Of a stretch of DNA of 64,000 nucleotides, positions 45,147 through 54,850 are shown one piece after another; position 1 is the stretch's first letter, and each line of letters begins with the position of its first letter. Position numbers and translations under genes: made by a program. Source of the stretch: Dicaeum eximium (taxonomy: Eukaryota > Chordata > Aves > Passeriformes > Dicaeidae). The notes under the pieces were generated by a model. The model was not told the origin of the DNA. It ran no database searches and was given only the letters and a program-made list of their open reading frames with translations. Where the stretch lies: the NCBI GenBank assembly GCA_013396995.1, contig VWZP01002402.1, forward strand, positions 4,326 through 68,325, read 5' to 3'.

Positions 45147-47296
45147 GTAGGGCTCTTTAAACAGAATTTTGGTGTCAATGATTAATTTTCTAACGACGTT
45201 TTGCCACAAGACCAGTAATTGTATTAACTATAGACAGACCTCTGTACCATACTTGTTTCCTCTTAAGCCAGCTGCTTGGCTCTCTGAGAGCCCTGGGCAA
45301 ACCCTCTGGTATTTCTCATGGTTGGATATTTTATTTTCAATTATGGACTACAGACAACGTTTTACAGTGATTAGAGCAAGTGCTAATCTGGTTTCCCTGC
45401 CCAGTGGTGGCTGAACTTGGAATAAATCACTGCTGAAGTTGTTTCCCTGAGGACAGTCCAGCAGAACCCATGGGGGTTAAGATGTGGACCTGCTATGTCC
45501 GCACTATGTTTTTGCTTAAAGATGATACTTTCCATGAGAAACATTGCTCTTTGAAAGTGAAGAAATAGCTTCAGTTAAGGAAAGAGTTACACCTTGGTCT
45601 GAGCCTCCACAGGAAACAGAAGGAAGTGTGTTAGTATTCCCTTTTTGGTGCTGCCTTAATTCACTCACTCCTCTCTGCCTCACTCATGACACATCCTCCG
45701 CTCTGCTCCTTGAGCCCCTCCTCCTTTCCCTCCCTGGGAAATGGAGGAGACATGGAGGTGTGGGAGCCTGGGGAGATGTTCAGTAAGTTTTTTGATTACC
45801 ATTGATTTTAAATGAGCCATCATATAGATTACATACAATCCTGCTCCAGTCAGGTTTTTGTTGACAATTCCAATGAAGTTCCTACCCTTCTACTGTATGG
45901 AAAACAAGGTCAGAATCTCTTTTTTGTGTAGCTCATGATGTGAACACTGACAGCACTCTACATGTTGATTTTAAAAATCCAGAAGTTATCAAAATACAGG
46001 TCTCCTGTTTACAACATCTTATGGATTGTATGTATCTGTTTTTGTGGGACAGTTTTCTCCTGAAGAGGATGAAAGAAAAAAGAGAAGAAGGGAAAGGAAT
46101 AAAATTGCTGCGGCGAAGTGCCGGAACAAAAAGAAGGAAAAAACAGAATGTTTGCAAAAGGTAAGTGACTGGCTAGAATTGTTCCTGATCTGTCATCCTG
46201 CCAGGATCCAAACAGATAAACAAAGGGTACTGTCATAGTAGGAAGTCAGAAAGATGTCCCCCAAAACTGTAAACCCTTGAAAATACTAATTATGAAAAAC
46301 AAAGATGCCATATATTAAATCCAAAGCTGGTTGAAGCTGGCATAAAGTGAAAGCATGGTAGGAGCAAAAAGAGATTGCTGTTTCAGTGACCAATCTTGTC
46401 TATGGGGATAGTGTTAATTTGAATGTGTACACTGAACACAAAAAGAAGTAAAATCATGTTTCATAAAATATTCACTGTGCAGAGCCTGCAAGCATCTACA
46501 AGTAATTTCTGACTTCTTTATGAACAGAGTAGTGTGGTAGCTTGAATTCTCTGTCCTAGAAGTTCAGTCTCATCTTCACCTCCTGTGCTGTGATATAAAA
46601 TTGTATTTCAGTAGCACCAGGCCTGTATCAAGGTATACAGGCCTGTATATTCCTGTATCTAGGGGCAGGGGAAAAAGCTATGTTTGTACTTTGCTGGCTT
46701 AACATGGGTTTATAGGTATGTGACCTGACATTCCAGGGAGTTAAGAAGCAGCATAGACAATTTTGGGTCAATTTTTGACCCAAAAAGCTCAGACTAATTT
46801 TGCAGAAGGTAGCAATAATGCTTTGGGTATCAGTCACCATGAATGAATACAAGTTTGAATTTCACTTTTCAACTTCCATTACGTTCTCTAGAGGCCAAAG
46901 GAGGTAACTCTCAATCTGGTTTTCAGGCCATTACTGACTGGGGAATGTACAGTGTCACCCTTACAGCACACTAAGTCCATGTGATTCCTTTCTCTGCCAG
47001 CCACACTCTGTCCCACCAATAAAAGACAACTCTAAGAAAAAAACAGACTTACTATTTCAACTTCCCAGTGTAAAAGTTGTGTCTGTCCTTTGTGCTAGGA
47101 ATCCGAGAAGCTGGAAACCATCAATGCAGAGTTGAAAGCCCAGATTGAGGAGCTGAAGAATGAGAAGCAGCATTTGATATACATGCTAAATCTGCACAGG
47201 CCCACGTGTATAGTCCGTGCACAGAACGGAAGGACACCTGAAGATGAAAGAAATCTTTTTATTCAACAGATCAAAGAAGGCACATTACAAGGCTAA
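44907..47296 (+). CDS. ATF3: ATF3, cyclic AMP-dependent transcription factor ATF-3 (join 44907-45146, 46053-46160, 47099-47296)
   Basis: The three exons splice in phase 0 into a 181-residue bZIP protein, the length of mammalian ATF3. Residues 1-80 are the N-terminal regulatory part and include VKEE at 41-44, the SUMO motif around Lys42 known in human ATF3. Residues 88-110 form the basic DNA-contact region, with the bZIP signature N96, A99, A100, C103, R104. The leucine zipper has Leu at 114, 121, 128, 135 and 142. The C-terminal part from about 139 is almost identical to human ATF3 as I remember it. ATF3 is a nuclear, stress-induced immediate-early factor. As a homodimer it usually represses from ATF/CRE and AP-1 sites, and it also dimerises with JUN-family proteins. 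The start is the first of two adjacent ATG codons (44907, 44910), four bases after the acceptor; human ATF3 also begins Met-Met. No frameshift or stop is present. Identification is secure; exon ends come from splice consensus and phase. Confidence 0.97.
45147..46052 (+). other. ATF3: ATF3 intron 2
   Basis: 906-base intron from GTAGGG to GACAG. Nothing recognisable beyond splice signals. Confidence 0.9.
46053..46160 (+). other. ATF3: ATF3 exon 3 (residues 81-116, basic region)
   Basis: The acceptor is GTGGGACAG ending at 46052. The donor is the near-consensus AAG|GTAAGTG at 46161. The exon is 108 nt, 36 codons, phase 0 at both ends. It encodes FSPEEDERKK, then the arginine/lysine-rich basic region and the first zipper leucine (Leu114). 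The first two residues, Phe81-Ser82, replace the Val-Ala I recall in the human protein. From Pro83 on the exon is identical to human ATF3 as I remember it. Confidence 0.93.
46619..46644. repeat. Perfect 10-bp inverted repeat
   Basis: AGGCCTGTAT and ATACAGGCCT around a 6-base loop, in ATF3 intron 3. Confidence 0.8.
46761..46785. repeat. Perfect 11-bp inverted repeat
   Basis: TTTTGGGTCAA and TTGACCCAAAA around a 3-base loop, in ATF3 intron 3. Confidence 0.8.
47099..47296 (+). other. ATF3: ATF3 exon 4, coding part (residues 117-181, leucine zipper and C-terminus)
   Basis: The acceptor is a pyrimidine-rich tract ending TGTGCTAG at 47098. The exon opens in phase 0 with Glu-Ser-Glu-Lys-Leu and carries the remaining zipper heptad leucines (121, 128, 135, 142). 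The conserved C-terminal tail follows, ending at a TAA stop at 47294-47296. The final residue is Gly181, where human ATF3 has Ser. The exon continues directly into the 3' UTR. Confidence 0.95.
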
Positions 47297-47780
47297 GTGA
47301 TATGGCAAACGTGGAAGTATTCATAATGTTTTTGACAGCTACCAGAATCCATGGGGGAGCCTGACATAATGTGTAGGATTCTATTAGTCAAGAGCCTTTA
47401 GGAAGGGCAGATTGCTTTCATAAGTGGAAAGAATCATTTTGGCTTGACAGCGATTCTTGCCCTTGGAAGACCTGGTCTCAATCAAACTGAAGAGCCTTCT
47501 GCCTCAAATGTAGGGTTTGCACCTGTCATACTTGCTGTTCCTAGGAGCTACAGACAACAGCTTCTGAAGTTTTAGCTCTCTGCTAGTACACAGTATCTGC
47601 ACTCACGAGGTTTGTGCTAGAACACTCTGACTTCCAGCGATGCACGTGGTACAGACAGCTGTGCTGGGTGGACACTACTCTTCCTTGTTGCTGGTAGGGA
47701 AAGAAGACTGAGTATTTTTGAATTTCCAGGAGGATGGTTTCTGGCAGAATGTACTGATGTGTAATGTCGCATTCTAACCT

Positions 47781-47797
47781 AACACACACACACACAC
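47781..47797. repeat. (CA)n microsatellite in the ATF3 3' UTR
   Basis: Short run of about eight CA units. Confidence 0.8.
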
Positions 47798-48169
47798 AAA
47801 AACTCCCCTGTAGTTCCAACCAAGCTTTGTCATTTTTTTCACAACACTCATGTGGTTTTTTTCTGTGACTCATCTCAGTGACTGAATTTGAAGGGTCTAG
47901 TAAGTGTGACAAAGAAGTGTTTCTTGCAAAACATCTGTGTAGCCTAGCTTGTATTTTATGAGCTATGACGCCAGATGCTACCCCTTGGGGACTACAGTTT
48001 TCCCTTTAATTGCTGAAGAGCAGCTTGTACCATCACTTACTGGCTTGGTGAATTGCACCCACTGAATTGAAAAGAGGAAACTAACTGTGCAGGGGTATTG
48101 GTAGAGGTTTTCCTCAAGTAAAGAGCTGCAGGAGTGAATCCCAGACTCCTGAACCTTGAAAAAAAATAT

Positions 48170-48300
48170 ATTTTTAAATTCATCTAGGATCTAATCCTAC
48201 AAGCCTTAACTCATGCTATTACCCCTCAGTCACAGAAGAGGTTCCATGGATTTCAGTGGGTCTGCTCATGCAGAGAGCTCTTACAGGCATAAGAGCTTGA
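48170..48300. repeat. Copy of ancient palindromic repeat in the ATF3 3' UTR
   Basis: Words GGATCTAATCCTACAAGCC, CTTAACTCATGC, then CCATGGATTTCAGTGGG and CTGCTCATGC follow the order seen in other copies (catgagtaa / cattgacttcaatggg / catgagtaa), with many changes. Confidence 0.5.
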
Positions 48301-48674
48301 CAAAGCTTTTTCCATCCTGGTCAGGATTACTTCCTTTTGCCAGGTGACTCAGAGGGAAAAATTATGATTGTAGCTACTTTTGTTTTACATTTGAGTGGCA
48401 ACTACAGTCGATCAAAAGTGTTACTTAGAATCTAAAGGAGGCAAGAGTTTTGATGTAGTGAATAATTGTTTAATTTTTTATTAACTACTAACCTTGGATG
48501 TTTTTGAGCTGGTAGAAGAGCTGCTGGACAAAACAGTTGGAGCTATGAGTGTTGAAATTCTGATGTTTCTGTGAAATCCTCAGATTGTTTATTTCTATAA
48601 AATATACCCTTACAATTTTTTTGTAAAAGAAAATATTATCCTTATTTATCACTAATATCATAATGAGTAGAGCT

Positions 48675-48680
48675 AATAAA
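48675..48680 (+). terminator. Candidate ATF3 poly(A) signal AATAAA (proximal)
   Basis: Canonical hexamer 1.38 kb after the stop, followed within about 40 bases by a TGTTGCG...CTTTTTAC stretch and then TTGGTGTGT. These are plausible downstream GU/U-rich elements. I prefer this as the main cleavage site because it gives a 3' UTR of about the mammalian length. Confidence 0.5.
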
Positions 48681-49224
48681 TACTGCGAGCAAGATAAAAC
48701 TGAAAACACAAGTGTTGCGCTGTCTTTTTACTTTTATCTCTTGGTGTGTAATATTATATATTCCTAAACTTCACCAGGTGTACTTGAGACATCACTATTA
48801 AAAAAACTTATCCTTCATCTTTTTTGAAGATGAGGCACTGAGTGTCTTGAATGATTGGGTGCAGATATTGTACCTTCCAAAATTCTGTATCTCCATCAGT
48901 GGTGTCTGACTGTTCAATGTCACAATTTAAACAAAGCTGAATACAAGTGGAGCTTACAGTGCATAATATTTTACACCAGTTCTGCAGTGTTGAAATTGTG
49001 TGTTTGTTCTAAAGGCTAAACTTGAAGATACCTCAGCCATGAGCTTCTTACCCTGCAAGTCTCGCATAAATCCATCACATATTGTACCTGGTCCTCATAT
49101 GATTGTTATATTCTGCAACAGAACTACTTAGTACCAGTTCCTAAGGTCTGGATATATTGTAATGTCCTATATCACATGTTAAAGGTATCTACTTCATGTA
49201 TCTGAAAAGTGAATGTATTGCAAA

Positions 49225-49330
49225 GATGACATTCTAGGTCCAATTCTGTCTTAAGAATCCATGATCTTTCTGTATATTGGAAGGAGGTTCTATTGACTTC
49301 AGTGGGAGTTTTTCACATTCTGTAAGCAGA
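49225..49330. repeat. Possible copy of ancient palindromic repeat
   Basis: Contains CTATTGACTTCAGTGGGAGT, a core word of the family, downstream of the proximal ATF3 poly(A) signal. Confidence 0.45.
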
Positions 49331-49430
49331 GTCTGGAGCCTCTGTGGCAACTTCTCTGGCTTAAAGGGCAAATTCTACATGTAATTGGGACAGCTGTTTA
49401 CCAGACAACAGCTATACATGGAGTGTGTAC

Positions 49431-49436
49431 AATAAA
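49431..49436 (+). terminator. Candidate ATF3 poly(A) signal AATAAA (middle)
   Basis: Canonical hexamer 2.1 kb after the stop, with a moderately T/GT-rich downstream region (TTATTTGATTTCTGTAATG). It may mark a longer 3' UTR form. Confidence 0.35.
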
Positions 49437-49802
49437 CTTGTCAAGCAATGTTCATTATTTGATTTCTGTAATGTGGAAATACAAAACCAAGGCACGGCCC
49501 CGGTATCGTCCACCTTGGCTTTGCTTTTTGCCTCTCAAATACCAGCAGACAGGGCTGTTTGTGTCATGATTGGTTATAAAGTGTTACCACAGAGACTATA
49601 ATGACAGAATTCATGTGTCTCCCTTAGGGAATTTGTATGGTTCCTTTTAACCAGATCACCGGTGACGCAGGCGTCATGCTTTTGTTGCTTGATCTTATTT
49701 ACTCGGCATGCCAAATGTTAATATGGTACCACTACTACTGTCAGAAGATAATCTATTTTTATTTCTTTACATGTGCAGTCATAGCTGCTCTGTATTGCCT
49801 TT

Positions 49803-49828
49803 GTATGTGTGTGTGTGTGTGTGTGTGT
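49803..49828. repeat. (GT)n microsatellite
   Basis: About twelve GT units. Confidence 0.9.
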
Positions 49829-49988
49829 AAATGGTGGTACCCAAGGTCACTTGACTGTGCCCAGGAAAAGAGTGTTTAAACAGCTACACAGGAATGGTAT
49901 GTTGCATGAGTTTTCTTTATTCAGGAGAACCCTTAAAATGCATTAAAAAGCAGTTTGTTTTCTATTCTCAAGTTTGTTTTGATACTTT

Positions 49989-49994
49989 AATAAA
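49989..49994 (+). terminator. Candidate poly(A) signal AATAAA (distal)
   Basis: Canonical hexamer 2.7 kb after the ATF3 stop, in an AT-rich context with a weak downstream GT element (ACGTGTC). This could be a chance AT-rich match. Confidence 0.2.
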
Positions 49995-49999
49995 AAAGA

Positions 50000-52600
50000 A
50001 TTAATATATACTCATTCACGTGTCATTTAATTCATTCTACGTGTCAAGGTCCAAGAGCAACTTCATTCTCTTAACAATGAGATATTAAAAACACTCTTTA
50101 CAGGCTTGCAACAATGAGCATCTTATAAAGTGAAATTGGTACTGTTCACTGCTTGTCAAGGTATAAACAAAATTTTGTTATTGCAAGGTTGATTGTGAAT
50201 TCCAGGCTAACTTCTTATTTTTGGCCTAGAGCTTAGATTAAAGGACTGGAAAATAGAGCTCCTAAATCCTTCCTAACCTTGCAACCAACCAGCTGATAGT
50301 TATTTCAACCTTCTGATTCCCTAATGAGTTTAATGCTTTTGCTACTGTGAAACCTTAATATTTCTAGATTGCTTTCTATAATTGAATGGAAGATACTAAG
50401 GAGGTATGGCATGATTAGGGCTTTGTTTTTTTTCTCAGTGTCTGTGTATTGGTGTGTCTGGGGAGAAACATGAGGAAAGATGAACAAAATGTTCCCTCCT
50501 GCTTTTCCAAAACTGAGTATCTACACGCCCAGACAGAAGTCCCTGTGTTTTGACAGCCGGTGATGTGGACAAAAACTTTTGGCTTCAATCCATTGCAAGC
50601 AGTCATAACTTGTAATACAGGGGCCACATAGAAGGTCAGGAGCTCCAGGGATCAGGAAATCCATTGCTCTATTGCAAAATCCAGTTAAAAATATCATCTG
50701 GAAGGAAGATCTAGGCTACTCTGAGCTTGGCAATGTTGAATGTTTACTTTCCTTATTGGTCCATCCATTTACAGTTGTGCAGTCCCCGGGAGTACATTCA
50801 CCCTTTCATGCATTCTCCTATAGCTGCTATCAAACTTTGCTTTTGAATACCCAGTTCAACACTAAATTGGCAAACTTAAAAGTCATCTCTCTAGCCTGGT
50901 TTAGAAAACCTTATCAACAAAATTAGGGCTACTGTTTCCTGAACTGTTGTTTTTTGGGTTTTTTGTTTGTTGTTTGTTTTTTTTAATGGTATGAGTTGAA
51001 AGCATGAAACCACCATTGGTCTCTGGCATATTCTTAATAGCATAGTTGGTATTCCTTGAGCAATTATATGCCATACTTCCCCTCAGGTCTTCTTCTAGAT
51101 GCTAAATCTCTTTTACATGCCCCTCTAGACCTCAAAGCATGCTGGGCTTTACACTGTACTTTGACAAGGAACATCTTCTATTTCTTTTCTAGCTTTTTCC
51201 CTGATATAAATGAATAAAGAGCAATATTAAAGGTAGGTAGAGACAATGATTTATACAAGGCTGGAAATGTTTAATGAACCTGAATGGCAACAAATTTAAA
51301 TTTACAATAGCTTTTCTACCTGGGCCCATTAGAATTTGAAGTTATTGATTAAAGGGATAGTTTTGCTAAAGGAACTGGATGATTTATGAGTAAAGAAAGT
51401 AAAAGCGTGCAATTGTTTGTCACTACCAAAAGGGTTTTGAAAATAAAATCTACTTCATCTTAGGAAATTCTCAAATCCAGGATGATGACTGTATCTCACA
51501 TCCATTTTCCTTGGTGGTTTTGGTTTCCCTGCCTCCTCCCCTCCAGCACAGTTCTGGTCTAGGTGCAGGTCTCACTCACGCTGGCCATTGCCAGGTTTCC
51601 CTGTTTGCCCAGTGCCCCCAGCTGGAGACCTTGAGAATATCCCGGGATTAAATGTGCAATAATATTAATTAACATAATTACTTTCTAACAGTCTTCCTTA
51701 ATTTGTAATTACACCAATAGAATATTTTCATTTCTATAATAGATGCCATTCCTTTTTAAGTGTAGTTAAGATAATGAGTAACAATAATTTTTAAGAATCC
51801 AGTTGTTTAAAATTCATTTCCTTAATGGACACTCTGAGTCAGAACTGCTGACTCTAGGGATAAAAATAGTTTTTTGCTAATTTTCAGTGCTATTAGATCT
51901 TCAAAGCCATCACAGTTAAAAAGAGAATACACTGGAATCTATTCTTAATACAGCACCAGTTCTGGCTGCAAATATTTACTCCTGCTGACAGTGATCCATT
52001 AAGCAAAAAAACCCCCAACCTAATGGTTTTCAGACCCCAATGTAAGTGCACTAGAGCTGACACTCAGAAAAAAATTATTAGATCTATGAAATTAATAAAT
52101 AGAAAATGGAAACAAACCGAGAGAGTTAAAGCTGGAATACTTTTCTTCCTTTGAGAATTTAGCATCTTTATATTTGTAGACTCCACCGAAATAATTGGTG
52201 CACGACCGTGCCCGCTTTAGTGGGAATGCCCACGCAGCAAATAGCAGTGTGGAATAGCAATATTTCATATAAGCTAGCTCAGAGCTGGGAGCACCCCAGT
52301 GATGACAGCAAGAATCTCAGCTCAGGCTGATTGGTGCCAGCGGGAGGATGAGCTCCCCGTGCAGCCGGAGCTCGGGCTGCTGCCGGCAGCTGAGGTGGCT
52401 CATCCGCAGCCGGCTCGGGTCTCATTCTGTTGCCCAGGTTAGCACGGCACGTAGCTGCATTCCAGCTAAGCAGCTCCTCCAGCTCCCTCCAAGGGCCCAC
52501 CCAGCCCAGTTCTCTTCCTACAGCTCTGATCAAAAGCAGCTGTCCAAGGGAGAATAAGAACAGGGCGAGTATGCTTCCCCTGGGTGCTTTTTCAACTATT
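50000..52600. other. Intergenic downstream of ATF3, no gene seen
   Basis: AT-rich, with a small GC-richer patch at 52340-52560 that gives short open frames on both strands without recognisable domains. No CpG island of promoter quality. Confidence 0.55.
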
Positions 52601-52817
52601 TTCGGCTGGTGAGTCACGCAAGCTTTCCACGAATTCTTTAGGTAGTACCCTTCCACAAATCTTTCTGACCAGTTTCTCATCCAGTTACCAGCATCTGCAG
52701 TAACTTCTGGCAGCAAGTTCCATAGGGCTATCACCACTTAGAAGAAGAAAACAGTTCCTTTTTGTTTAACCCTGTTCCCAGTAACTCTACTCATCCTAGC
52801 CTAAGTACCCTTTTTTG

Positions 52818-52858
<41 letters not shown>

Positions 52859-54330
52859 GCAGCTATTTTATGTCCTTGATAATTCCTTTTACCCATTTTT
52901 TTTCTGGGAATATCGTGGCTTTTCCTAAGATAAAAGAAACTCTTTCCCTAACCATTTCCTCACCCTTTAACATAAAAGAACTGTAATTACATGTAGTAGT
53001 CAAGTCGTGGTCAAGCCATGGATTGATACAGAAGGATCTTGATGTTCCTCTGCCCCTTTCCTAAGAACTCTTGAAATTAGGTTTGCAGTTTTGGTGACTG
53101 CCCAGCATGAAGTGTCACACAATGATCTGTCATAATCCTGAGTTCTCCTTCCTCAGTAGCAATGATAAACTCAAGCCCAGCTCTTCATATATGATGCTAT
53201 TTTCCCCATATACACTACCTCATATTTACTTACTCTGAATTTTATCTACTATTTTAATTTCCAGAAGGTAAATATAAAGTCTTCCTTCCAGCCTTCTGAA
53301 ACTGCCTTTCTCCCGTCTGTCCTGAGTAAAGTTGTACCATCATCAGCCTTGTTACTTTACTCACGCTCTTACCAGATCATTTATGAAAGTGTTGAACTGT
53401 GCAGGTCCCAGTAAAGTTTCCTGTGGAACATCACTGGATGACCTGCCCCTCATGGGAGCTTAGTTTTACTCTCTTTTCTACCTTTTAATCACACATATGA
53501 ATTTTTTCTATTCATAACTATTCCATTTCTTGAAACAATTATTTGTTGAGTGAATTTACTGAAACCTCTTTAGAGGTGTCTTAAAATGCACCTACTGAAT
53601 CTCCCTGATCCACATATCTGCCAACTCTTTCCAAGAACTCCAGATGTGCCTGTAAACCTGAATTAAATAGTATAAAATCCATTCTGACTCTCTTCAAGTA
53701 TTTATCTATGTACCTACTAATTGATAGTTCCTTTATCTAAATTCCTATTAATTTCCCTGTTCAGATTACAGGCCTATAGTTCCTTGGATTTTCCTGGAAA
53801 CTTTCATAAAGTTTGGTGGCACATTTGCCACACTCCAGTCATCAGATACCAACAAAGATTAAACCAGAATGACAGTGAGAGTGTTATGCATAAATTTTAG
53901 TATTTCAGCAATTTTCTTTTTCCATTTTGTTTGAGCCTTTTACTGAAAAGTCACTTGGTTAGTGCTGATTCTTCTCAAAAACTCAACCTATAGTCACTTC
54001 AGTTTCAGACAGATCCTCTGCTTGTTTTCTTCCCTTCACCCTGTCCTGGAGAGGGCTCTGGCTGGGGAATGATCTCTATTTCTTCAGCTTCTCAGCCCTC
54101 TGAGTGTTCCCTTTGTACCCTGATCATCAGTTCTCACTAGGTTTTCCAACAGGTTAATTATTACTAATACATATGAACGGTAATTTAGTGCTCTTTTCAG
54201 TTCCTTTAGCCACTCTATTCCCCCAGCTTCCCTCTGACAGGCTTCTGACCTAAGTGCCATCTCCTGAATGTCCCCTGCAAGGGAGTCTTCATCATCCTCA
54301 ATTATATTTGGAGCTTTTAGAGTCTCTCAG
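52600..54330 (-). mobile_element. Ancient CR1-type LINE, long diverged copy
   Basis: Several blocks appear in the order of an old amniote CR1 read in reverse: GGCAGCAAGTTCCATAGGG (near 52700), ACCAGATCATTTATGAAAGTG (near 53380), GGTCCCAGTAAAGTTTCC (near 53405), AGATTACAGGCCTATAGTTCC (near 53765), and CACTCCAGTCATCAGATACC (near 53835). Coding capacity is lost. It is interrupted by a T38 run at 52820-52857. Limits are approximate. Confidence 0.7.
52820..52857. repeat. Poly(T) run of 38
   Basis: Uninterrupted T38 inside the ancient CR1, preceded by TTTTTTGTC. Confidence 0.95.
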
Positions 54331-54384
54331 CTACTCCAAGATTTCCTGTGGTGTCAAAGAATCATTACAAATCTAATTATCAGA

Positions 54385-54520
54385 TTTTGATTCCTGCCAT
54401 GCTGTGTGACTTAAATACACAAACCTCATAATAAAACCTTAAATATACAATGCCTCAATTCCTCCATCTGAAAGACAAGGATAATAACCAATACCATTGT
54501 TTCTACCCTTTCTTCATCTC
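54385..54520 (-). mobile_element. MIR-like ancient SINE remnant
   Basis: TGCTGTGTGACTTAAATA, then ATGCCTCAATTCCTCCATCTG, then GACAAGGATAATAACCAATACC follows the MIR core order (gctgtgtgacctt / gcctcagtttcctcatctg / aatgggataataatagtacc) as read on the + strand. The consensus strand convention makes the orientation uncertain. Confidence 0.6.
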
Positions 54521-54730
54521 AAGGAAAATAAAATCCCTTACTTTTGAAGGCTGGGTCATTTGAGCAAGCTTTATGAAGATTCATAAATTGTTTTAAGTCA
54601 CTAGAAAGCTCCTGAACAGAAGAGTAAATTTTATTGCCATGTGATTACCACTTACAGTCAAGTGGAACCATCTAAAACCATCCAATAATTAATGGTACTT
54701 TACTCAATCCCAGGAAAACTTACAGTGTTT

Positions 54731-54850
54731 TGGGAGCTTTTTGGTTAGTGTTGGGGGGGCGGGGTGTTGTTTGTTTTGGGGTTTTTTTGGGGGTTTTTTT
54801 GGGTGGTTTGTTTGTTTGTTTGTTTTTTGGGGGGTTTTTTTTGTTCTTCT
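54731..54850 (+). repeat. G-run/T-run cluster (GT-rich low complexity)
   Basis: Contains G7 (54753-54759), G4 (54761-54764), G4 (54778-54781), G5 (54789-54793), G3 (54801-54803) and G6 (54829-54834), separated by T-rich spacers and a (GTTT)n run. Confidence 0.85.

Larger units (their letters stand above)
46161..47098 (+). other. ATF3: ATF3 intron 3
   Basis: 938-base intron from GTAAGT to TGCTAG. Contains two short perfect inverted repeats (46619-46644 and 46761-46785). Mammalian ATF3 has truncated isoforms from alternative splicing in this region; I could not identify an equivalent exon here. Confidence 0.9.
47297..48700 (+). other. ATF3: ATF3 3' UTR, minimal extent
   Basis: Non-coding tail after the TAA stop. 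The first poly(A) signal with a downstream GT/T-rich stretch is AATAAA at 48675-48680, giving a tail of about 1.4 kb. Further AATAAA hexamers at 49431-49436 and 49989-49994 would give tails of about 2.2 or 2.7 kb. AU-rich motifs occur near the first site: TTATTTAT at 48642-48649, containing an ATTTA core, and TTTATTT near 48588. These fit the short mRNA half-life known for ATF3. A (CA)8-type run lies at 47781-47797, and an old repeat remnant at about 48170-48300. Which end is used cannot be decided from sequence alone. Confidence 0.65.

Noticed and set aside
45147..45184. Read-through of the ATF3 frame past the exon 2 donor to a stop at 45182-45184
   Set aside because: Intronic; the donor GAG|GTAGGG and phase-0 join to 46053 restore the conserved bZIP protein.
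52279..52737. 152-codon minus-strand frame in a GC-richer patch
   Set aside because: Runs into the ancient CR1; no recognisable domain; patch is too small and CpG-poor for a promoter island.
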